From: Seminavis robusta
Lineage: Eukaryota > Bacillariophyta > Bacillariophyceae > Naviculales > Naviculaceae
Assembly: GCA_903772945.1 (NCBI GenBank)
Contig: CAICTM010001517.1
Span: forward strand, 1-27,764
Length of the DNA stretch: 27,764 nucleotides
Reading direction: 5' to 3'
In this document: piece after piece, positions 20,850-27,764 of the stretch
Layout of the letters: every line of letters starts with the position of its first letter
How positions within the stretch are numbered: position 1 is the first letter of the stretch
Notes under the pieces: generated by a model
Databases searched by the model: none
Seen by the model: the letters and a program-made list of their open reading frames with translations, nothing else
What the model was told of the DNA's origin: nothing
Made by a program: the position numbers and the translations under genes

Positions 20850-22097
20850 CTTGTGATCGTTTGAAATACATGTAGAATAGAAGGCTAAAAAGAACTAGAA
20901 TGAAATGAAGTCACGCCCTACAGTAGTTGGCTGAGCTGACTAGACAGACATCAATGCCAACATGCCAAATGCCAACACAGAAGAGTTTGCTGAGGCAGAA
21001 CGAACCATCAGAGACAATGCGACGTTTGTGGATTGAATCATTCTTTTGGCGCTGTTTTCACAAATTCTGCCACTAGATCGCACCAATGCTGGATCGCACC
21101 AATGGTGGGGGCTGGCACAGATGTGAATTCGGTCAAAACTGCAGAGGGGAGACCATGGTTTGGTTCGAAGTCCTTTGGAAGCCCCAGGCAGGGAAACACA
21201 TCATACAACTAACGAGCCTTTCGCTTGGGCGGAGCCTTCTATCTCGTCGACCTCTTGCCTGGCTGGCGGGAGTCTTCTTGGCTGTGTTTGTAAAAGATTC
21301 TAAAATTCTTTTTGAGCTGGCACATAACGTGGTCTTTTTGGGATCAAGGGTCATCGAGGTATCGCCTGAAGACCCCTGTGAACTGTACAGTGATGGGAGC
21401 GAAAGAGCATACTGTAATAAGAGTATAATAAGACATCCAAAGAAGAACGGTTTCTCACTCCTGCGGCGCACTGATTACGGGGTGAGATTTAACAGGTGTC
21501 AAGCACAGTGAGGTGTCTTGCCTAATCGTAATTATTGGCGGAACCGTACTATCCAAGCCAATATTGGCCAGCAACGATCCGTTCCTTTAGGTCGTTAGCC
21601 GGCAGACGATGTAGCTGCACGGCTGATGGAGTCGAGTCTCTTTGGGCAGGTAGCCACCGGTACCTGCAGGTGATGTGCCGCTTGGCTGCGTTGCTTGGGA
21701 TGCGCACCATAGTGTCCTTTGTTGCGGGCTACTAAGACGAGCATGAGGAAAGTGTTTGGCTTTTAATTGCTTTCAATTAGATCTAGTAGAGATTGTTATT
21801 AGCTATCTGGGCGGTACCAGATTGAATTCCGAGGTACGTAACCGCACCATCGGATGAAGCGGCGGAAGCTCGAATCAGAATCGAATCCACTTGCTTTTAC
21901 AGCTTGGCTGCATGAGGTAGAAAATCCAAAAGGCAGCTAGGTACCATTGTTTGGGATATTCGTTGTCCCTCGATAGGTTTCTGCAAATGTTGCAGAAACC
22001 TCCAAGCTTTAGGCTTGTCTACCCCTTTGTTTGGCGGGGTTCCCGTTCCCGTTCCCACACGTAACATGATTTCCCATGTCTGCGTTGCGTCGTTGTT
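20850..22097. other. Mostly non-coding spacer
   Basis: Apart from the weak candidate at 21133-21471 (minus), nothing is supported. Another plus frame over the same bases (21086-21511) lacks any domain. A near-perfect inverted repeat TTTCTGCAA / TTGCAGAAACC lies near 21978-22000 (GGTTTCTGCAAATGTTGCAGAAACC) and may be a hairpin or transcript end. Confidence 0.4.
21133..21471 (-). CDS. Possible small secreted basic protein (weak)
   Basis: A minus-strand frame of 112 aa. Residues 1-24 look like a signal peptide: an Arg/Lys-rich start, an 'FFFGCLIILLLQYALS' core and a polar region after it. The rest is Ser/Thr/Lys/Arg-rich with a very basic stretch (RGRRDRRLR) and ends without an anchor. There is no family match that I recognise and no paralogue in the window. 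It overlaps an equally long plus-strand frame, so it may be chance. Confidence 0.25.
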   Translation of the reverse strand: MRRRSEKPFFFGCLIILLLQYALSLPSLYSSQGSSGDTSMTLDPKKTTLCASSKRILESFTNTAKKTPASQARGRRDRRLRPSERLVSCMMCFPAWGFQRTSNQTMVSPLQF

Positions 22098-22463
22098 TTA
22101 GAACATGGAAACCAAATAATTCCAATAGTCATGGTGTGGTTCTCCGGATTCTTGTTGTTGACTACTGCCACCACGAAAGAGCGTGGAGTCTCCGTTGTCG
22201 TGGGATTGTTGTTGGGCTTTGTTGTTACTGTCGCCTGGACCGGCCAAGGAAGATCGCACCGGCCAGTCGCCACGAAGGGTCTTATAGCGTTTCATTTCTT
22301 GGGCTCCCCACGCCATTTCGGCCTGCATGACAATCACGTCTTCTTCGCTGATCGTTGCCAGGTGCCGTCGGACGGATTCGGAAGGCTCTTCATGGAACGC
22401 TTGTGTCGATTGGAAGACTACCAGGAGGAGGAACAGAATAATTTGTCGATAGTATTGCATCAT
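22098..22463 (-). CDS. Small secreted protein, copy 2 of a two-member family
   Basis: 121 aa in one exon. The frame is open much further upstream, but I place the start at 22463 because a classic signal peptide begins there (Met-Met, then an 'ILFLLLVVF' core and a QA-F cleavage region). The conserved core matches the 7902 gene: 18 of 31 aligned positions are identical, including 'WG-x-QEM-x-RYK' and 'WPVR'. The C-terminus 'YW-x2-LVS-x-F' also matches. The linker differs completely, being Gln/Ser/Asn-rich here and basic in copy 1. So selection appears to hold the core and the extreme C-terminus only. A VRRHL stretch between signal peptide and core could be a processing site; this is a guess. 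Function unknown. Confidence 0.75.
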   Translation of the reverse strand: MMQYYRQIILFLLLVVFQSTQAFHEEPSESVRRHLATISEEDVIVMQAEMAWGAQEMKRYKTLRGDWPVRSSLAGPGDSNNKAQQQSHDNGDSTLFRGGSSQQQESGEPHHDYWNYLVSMF

Positions 22464-25286
22464 GATGGAAAGAACAAAAATTAGGTGCTGGAATTGTGTA
22501 AATAATGAAAAAGGACGATTGTTTCGTTTGTTTGTTTTGTTTTGTTGTGTGAGTGTGGATACCACGTTTGTAGAGGTTCTTGGTTGCTTTCCAGAGAGCG
22601 TCTGGGAATTGTGATGGAGTAACAGCACGAGAATACAAGCGTACTGGCTGATGCTGACTGCTTGTGATGGTTGCTCTATCTGAGCCATTTTGAAGGTCGT
22701 AGAGAGCTCTTGCGAGAGATCACCTTGAATCCGAAGCACGAGTCGAGAGAGTCATGCAAACGAGGGGGCAGTCGGTCAAGACACTAACCTCAAGCTCCAA
22801 TTAATGACCTGATCCGAATCTTAATATGGTCATAAGTTGGTGCATTTCTTTTCTTAATCAATGGTCAGAAAGGTCTTCATTTTGCGTCATCTGAAGTCAC
22901 ATGAAACGGTACTTCTAAATCCAAATGGTGTCTCTCCAAGAACGGCACGGCACAGAAATGACCCACCTCGTCGAAAAGCTCGACTACGAATAGAAAGAGC
23001 ATTCTAAAGATCATTGTATGGGACTTGCCGGCTTGTGGGATTCTGATGAGCATCCACGGCTGGCTCTTCTCCAACGAAACCGTTCCTCCGTCATCTTCCA
23101 CCACAAGTGCAAGCAAAAGGCTGATGGGAAGTTACACTCCTTTGTTTAAAAAATGCTGTGCAGAATAGGTCTTGAGTGATTGAGAAAGACCTTTTCAACG
23201 CTTTGGAATCGCTTACTTTAGCAGCCACGTTGGATGATGCAGTACTGCAGAAAGTACCAGTACGAGGAAGTTTAGGTATTGCAGTGCAAAGATCTTTCAG
23301 CGCTTAAAAGGTTGCAACAATTTGGACATCGCTCAACGGTGGGAAATGCACTATCGCCATGGTGGGGAAGAAAATGATGTGGCAATGAACACTTGGTGCT
23401 GTGGGTTTGCCGTGCTACTAGTGCCAATTCGCCGCAAGTGGTGACCAATCGTTCTAGAAAAGAACCACCACAAGTTTGTTTCTAAGGAACCGTTGTAGTT
23501 CTCGTTACTGTATGTCCAATACCTCTCAGCTATTCCCTTGCCTTCCCCAAGTCCTCAGGTTTGATACAAAACAAGCCAATGCTGTCTATGTGGCTTGCGT
23601 TGCTGGCTTAGGAGTGCAAATGCAAGATACTTTTTAAAAATAATGTTGTGTCTGTGTTGTGTGTAGCAGATTGGGATCTTTGGACAGTGGTTGTATGTTT
23701 GCAGCACATCCAGCCAGCCTGCATCGTGCTGGAAGCAATAGTGACAACCTGCAGCTCAACCTTTCAAATCCTGCTGGTGTTCTGCAAAAGAAAGCAAGAC
23801 CTGGCTGGGCCCTGGGCCACATGACATGTCAAACGAACCAATTTCTGCCAATTTCTCCACATCATAGAAAGAATGCGGTGCGGTGCGGAAGGGAAGAGGA
23901 AAATCTTTGAAGAAGACCCACGGTAGCTTTATCGAGCAAGTGTATTTTATTTGTACTTTGCTACCATGCTGCTACTAGCTAGTGAAAAGCAAGCAAAAGC
24001 TGGCAGCGAGAGTTGATGCTGTCACCGCAGATCTCACCGGAGGATGCACCTCTACGGCAGATCCAGAAGTGAAGTGAACTGGGAGGACACCGGTTGATTT
24101 TGACCATGTCTTGTAAATGTCGCAGAATGATATTGCGATATTCATCCTTCAACCCCACATGTATGTAGTATGTAGTCTCTCTTTGTATGTCCTGCGAGCG
24201 ATTTGGATGTTGGGTTGGATGTTGGATGCTTATAGGTGGCTGGAGGGTGGAGGGTGGAGGGAGGGTGGAGATCCGGCGGAGTTGGAATGATTCGATTCAA
24301 TTCCATTCAATATGACTAGCTAGAGCCTACCAGGTATTTTAGTACATGATGTACTGAAGACATGTCTAGTACCGTAGTATGTTGACCTCTGCTGCTCGCT
24401 CCTCTGCTGGAATTCCTTTTTTCTTCAGTCCGCTTGTGCGCTGCTTTTGACTTTTGACACATACATACATTATACAGTGTGAACATACCTGTACTCAGTA
24501 GAACAAAAGAGCATTAAGCTCCATGGTTTTAGTATGGTATTAATAGTGAGGTACTACAATGAGATGGGGCAGAGGAACACAGGTTGCCACACGCATCAGG
24601 TTTCAGTGCCCCTGACATTAAATCCTGCAACAAGTCAGGGCTTTCAGTGCATTCAGCTTTCAGTACTCAGAGTAGTCAGTAGCCACGGACAAAGAAACAG
24701 CAGAACTATCAGACCATTCTGATGATCCAAAAGCTCCATTCCGTGCTGGGATCACGCCTCGGAAAGAGTTAAAAGTGTAAGAATGGCAAGATTTTACTCA
24801 TTGTCTTTCTACTTTCTACCGGTATGAGCTTCAAGATCAAGTTCGGCAATAATTCGTTCAGTTCGACAATACAACGATCTTCCTGCATCGTACCCTCGCT
24901 GAGGAATTAACAGTACGGTCTGGTATCCAGCTGTACCTCTAGCTGTACTGTTGTGCGCAAGCTGGCCAGATGACGATTCGATTCGAAGCAGCAGTCGTCG
25001 CTGTGGCAACCACAATCACCGGTACCGTATGGTACCGGTGCCGCTAGGAAGGAGTACCCGTACTAGCTAGTACTGTATGTGCTCTGTGGCATGCAGAGTG
25101 CAAGAGTTCACGCAGCATGCACAGTTGCGAACTCAGTCGCGGTGGCTTGGAAACTTCGGAACTCTTCCCATAGTCTACCACAAAATAAAAATCCTCCAAG
25201 TTTCTTCGAGTCACTTTTCAATCTTCCAGTCTCAAGCCTCGTTACTTCCTTCCTATCTACTACTAAACTGGAACAACCTTCCCAAG
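22464..25286. other. Long intergenic tract, no supported gene
   Basis: About 2.8 kb. A minus frame at 23116-22877 and several 60-80-codon frames have no recognisable features. It contains a G-quadruplex motif (24245-24265), CTAGCTAG at 23975-23982, 24316-24323 and 25063-25070, TACCGGTA at 24817-24824, and dense GGTACCGG words at 25018-25040 just upstream of the second cyclase. Confidence 0.4.
24245..24265 (+). other. G-quadruplex motif
   Basis: GGG runs at 24245, 24252, 24259 and 24263 are separated by 4-, 4- and 1-base loops. This meets the usual G4 pattern inside a GGGTGGA repeat. No gene is adjacent. Confidence 0.6.
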
Positions 25287-26219
25287 ATGCCTCTGCAGGA
25301 ACAAGCCAAGCTGACGGAGAAAACTCTACAAGGGATGGAAGATGTTGAGAGGACAAACACTGATGCGTTTGATGATGATGGAATGACCGATGGGGGATAC
25401 ACCGCCTCATCCGAGTCAGCCAGCGAAAAGATGGAGCTGGCCAAGCGAGAGACCAAAGCTGTCTTTCGCCTTCGTCTTTTGGTCTTTCTCGTCTTGTTTC
25501 TTGCGGCCGTGACTGTCTGTGTGATCATCTACCTTATCACTTCCCGTGGCGAAGAAGACGAGTTCAAGACGCAGTACGAAAGTGCCGTCCAAAAACTCAC
25601 AGTGGTAAGTGGCAGCAGCTCTTGTCAATGACCCTTGATACCCTTCTCTTTATCCTGGCTCACACTCTCCTGATCTTGTTCTTGGCGAGACAGAACTTCC
25701 TGGACATTGCCGCCAACAAGCTTGGCGCTGTTTCCAGCTTGGGGGTAGCCAGTGTCGCTAATCAAGCTCAGCAATGGCCCCTTGTGACTTTCGCTAACTT
25801 CCATCAACGAGCAGCCACAGCCAGAAAGCAATCTGGGTCCATCTTTATCCTTCTTCACCCGCTTGTCACCGATGCTCAGAGACCTGATTGGGAAGCCTAC
25901 TCGGCCGGCAACGCCTCTCAATGGATGTAAGTACTCAGGTTTGGTACATATCTACTACTTGATGACACCTGACCTCACTTGACCTACCTTGCCAACCTTG
26001 CCTTACTCTATCCTCTTGTGTCATGTGTGCACTAGCTATGATGGTGTCCAGTACCAGGAAAACATGGAGATGTTTGCATTCGCCGAAGCGAGTATCCGAG
26101 ATAGACTGGGCGGGTTGATAGACAGTGGGTTCGGACTGCTTCCAATCTATACGTACGGGGGACCACACGGTTTCATGCCCGCTCCCACTGCTCCAGCGTA
26201 TCTTCCAACCTGGCAAATC
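25287..26219 (+). pseudogene. N-terminal part of a second receptor guanylate cyclase (cut off)
   Basis: Exons are 25287-25604, 25694-25926 and 26036-26219, with 89- and 109-base GT-AG introns. The product begins with an acidic/polar cytoplasmic tail and TM1 ('LLVFLVLFLAAVTVCVIIYL', about residues 53-75). The first half of an extracellular sensor follows and matches the cyclase-PDE at 14873: shared 'WP-VT', 'DWE-YS--N--W' and a final 'P--WQ' step. In the relative, 'WQMSP' continues into the rest of the sensor. Here the frame reaches a GTGTGT splice donor at 26220 or, read through, TGA at 26226-26228. No TM2, cyclase or PDE follows on this strand. The missing middle part lies on the other strand immediately beyond. 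I call it a gene fragment; it could still be transcribed as a truncated membrane-anchored decoy. Confidence 0.7.
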
Positions 26220-26296
26220 GTGTGTTGATTCGGTTGGGTGGTCAGCATTGCTTTCCAAACACAGGCTGGAGATGCAAACTCCAATGTGCAACTCAC
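26220..26296. other. Junction between two oppositely oriented cyclase fragments
   Basis: 77 bases, bounded on the left by a plus-strand donor (GTGTGT, 26220) and on the right by a minus-strand donor (GTGAGT, 26296). Both sides are therefore starts of introns facing each other. One breakpoint of the inferred inversion must lie within this stretch. Confidence 0.6.
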
Positions 26297-27764
26297 CTCT
26301 GCTGTATCAGGTCCCAGTCGACTCTCTAAACGCGGCATCAATTCATTCATCTTGCAATTGCACTCCTCCGCAAATCGAGCCATGATCACAGCATGCGCAG
26401 CTTGTGGTTCTGTGGATCATCATTGTGTGGCACCTTGGTAAGTACAAGAATACAGTCTGGGAGTAACAGCTCTCATGGTAGTGGGCAGCAATGAGACTTA
26501 CCTGGGAGCCCCGTGACGGCTACATAACTATCGCCAATCTGAAGAAAGACGCGACCGGCTAGCTCAGCAACATGCTACAAGCGGCTTCAAACAGCTGGAT
26601 TCCGAGCAAAGCTTACCGTTTCAACCTTAAAGACTTTCCTCCTCTTGGCCACCCGATCAAATGCCTGATAGACTGCAAGGTCCAAGGAAGACGAAGAGAT
26701 GAGTCGATTGATCAGAAAGGGAACCAGACCAGACTTTGGATTCGGCCTCAGTTCAAACTTACCGGTCTGAAGCAAGATGAACACTTGTGCTGGATCACGA
26801 GTTGAACTCCAAGCTGTGAAGCCTGAGATATCAGCAAAAAGCACTGTACAGTGCGGGAACAGATCTGCAATTGGATCCATGTCCACATCGTCATCCTGGT
26901 CACCGTCAAAGGTATCCCTTCAAGCGGCGGTTGGTGGCAAGAAACCACTACTAGTTCTCTTCCCGTTGTTGCCTGAAGATGGCTGTTGTTCCATGAGCCG
27001 ATCTCGGACTTGTTCTGGGAAAAGACTTGTTACAATGGCAGTGCTCTGCTCAGCTTTCATCAACACAAGGGCCTGGCGTCTCTCAACCAGACGATCGTAG
27101 AGAATGAACATCACAACTGTAAAGACAAAGATGGCTGCAACAGCAATTGTAAGGTAAATTGGCATGGAGGTTTGGTAGCTCTCTTCAAACTCTGAGGATG
27201 GGTAAATGTCCATGGTGATCAAGCAGTGGTCACTGTTTAGAGGAATGCCATACTTGGTTCCATCTGCAATGCTGTCAACCGAGGCAAAGCTGGCAGATCT
27301 TCTAAAAGAATCATAGGCAGGATCGTGGAGGTCCCCGGCACCGAGTGGCACGGCTTCCGGCCCATTGATCTCGTACGTGAAGTTTCCAGTGCAGGAGTTA
27401 CCCAGAACAACGAGCACACCATCCATGCTTGACGGGAGCACGTCTTGAAAGTACGACAGCCAGTGCACCCAAGCAATCATGACAGCCACGGGCTTTCGGT
27501 TCTCGGTGAAGGAATCAAAGATGGGGAAAAAGACTTGGCTCATGGGATCTCCCTCATACTCCTTTAGATGTCCTGCTGCCACACTCATGAGAAGTGCAAA
27601 CATTGCCGTGGCGTGATCATGCGAAGTGATGCCCCCCGGGCTCGTAGAGTGGAACATGCCAATGTTTACAGATTCCATGGCTAGGGTGTCCATTGCCGCC
27701 GTGTCGTTGAATGAGTTCTGAGCCTCATCCAGGTTGACTTGGATTCCACCAAAGATCACCGGTG
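26297..27764 (-). pseudogene. Middle part of a receptor guanylate cyclase, inverted, one in-frame stop
   Basis: Minus-strand exons are 27764-26763 (5' end off-window), 26672-26617, 26538-26502 and 26409-26297, each with GT-AG borders. They encode the second half of the sensor ('FFPIFDSF', 'GNSCTGNFTYEINGPEA'), TM2 ('IYLTIAVAAIFVFTVVMFIL') and the front half of a class III cyclase. The cyclase part has 'FADISGFTAWSS', 'KVET' (guanine-type Glu), 'IGDSYVAVTG' and 'ARFAEEC', and ends at 'GPDTAE' before a GTGAGT donor. The next exon, which should hold the LHSG..TAG segment and VNTA-R, is absent on this strand in the rest of the window. A TGA at 26922-26920 interrupts the linker before the cyclase in the same frame. 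Splice sites are otherwise intact, so decay is recent or the stop is polymorphic. Confidence 0.7.
26920..26922 (-). other. Premature TGA in the cyclase linker
   Basis: The frame before it (27764 onward) and after it (through 'DMDPIADLFP' and the cyclase) is the same, so this is a single in-frame nonsense codon rather than a shift. CGA to TGA would be one transition. Confidence 0.75.

Noticed and set aside
22340..22400. RRHL in copy 2 as an RxLR-type translocation motif
   Set aside because: A single four-residue resemblance that is absent from copy 1; most likely coincidence.
22098..22739. Full 213-codon frame as the secreted copy 2 protein
   Set aside because: The first 92 residues look like translated UTR, and the internal Met at 22463 starts a signal peptide and matches the length of copy 1.
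22877..23116. 79-codon minus ORF
   Set aside because: Some hydrophobic content but no recognisable domain, signal or paralogue.
26147..26389. Minus ORF continuing past the GPDTAE point as extra cyclase sequence
   Set aside because: After GTGAGT at 26296 the translation loses all cyclase pattern and then runs antisense to the plus-strand sensor exon; it is intron read-through.
26238..26441. Plus ORF as a continuation of the N-terminal cyclase fragment
   Set aside because: It is antisense to the minus-strand cyclase exon 26409-26297 and bears no resemblance to the expected sensor sequence.

Overview
The window looks like nuclear DNA of a photosynthetic stramenopile, most likely a raphid pennate diatom. 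The genes are eukaryotic, with short GT-AG introns of about 70-140 bases. They encode diatom-typical products: a receptor-type guanylate cyclase fused to a cyclic-nucleotide phosphodiesterase, secreted small proteins, and a Vps62-domain membrane protein. They sit in long AT/GC-balanced intergenic tracts full of short palindromic words and decayed mobile DNA. A species close to Seminavis robusta would fit, but I infer that from gene content only.

Layout. 1-649 is the 3' end of a gene for a protein with repeated beta-sandwich-like (PPC-like) modules. 1302-2105 (minus) is a frame-broken mTERF-like pseudogene. 2498-5331 (plus) is a five-exon gene for a Vps62-domain protein with signal peptide and about five membrane spans. 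5511-5801 is a small repeat cluster. 5833-6345 (minus) is a Cys-rich secreted protein. 7902-8270 (plus) is a small secreted protein that has a clear paralogue at 22098-22463 (minus). Between about 8.3 and 14.8 kb there is no convincing gene. This stretch holds foldback or MITE-like repeats (9969-10337, 11938-12417), tandem hairpins and a frame-broken transposon-like ORF.

14873-19503 (plus) is a ten-exon gene for a two-pass receptor guanylate cyclase/PDE, with cyclase and PDE catalytic residues visible. 20022-20849 encodes a YbjN-domain protein. 22.5-25.3 kb is non-coding. From 25287 to the window end lies a second receptor guanylate cyclase whose parts are in opposite orientations. The N-terminal exons are on the plus strand (25287-26219). 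The second half of the sensor, a membrane span and the front half of the cyclase are on the minus strand (27764-26297), with one in-frame TGA. The two pieces meet intron-to-intron over 77 bases. The simplest reading is an inversion inside one gene, with the second breakpoint just beyond the window.

How the genes relate. The two cyclases are paralogues with different intron positions, about 6 kb apart, so this is a small cGMP-signalling cluster. The intact one could both make and destroy cyclic nucleotide in response to an external ligand. The paired small secreted proteins, one on each strand and about 14 kb apart, look like an undescribed family. The other genes show no obvious functional link.
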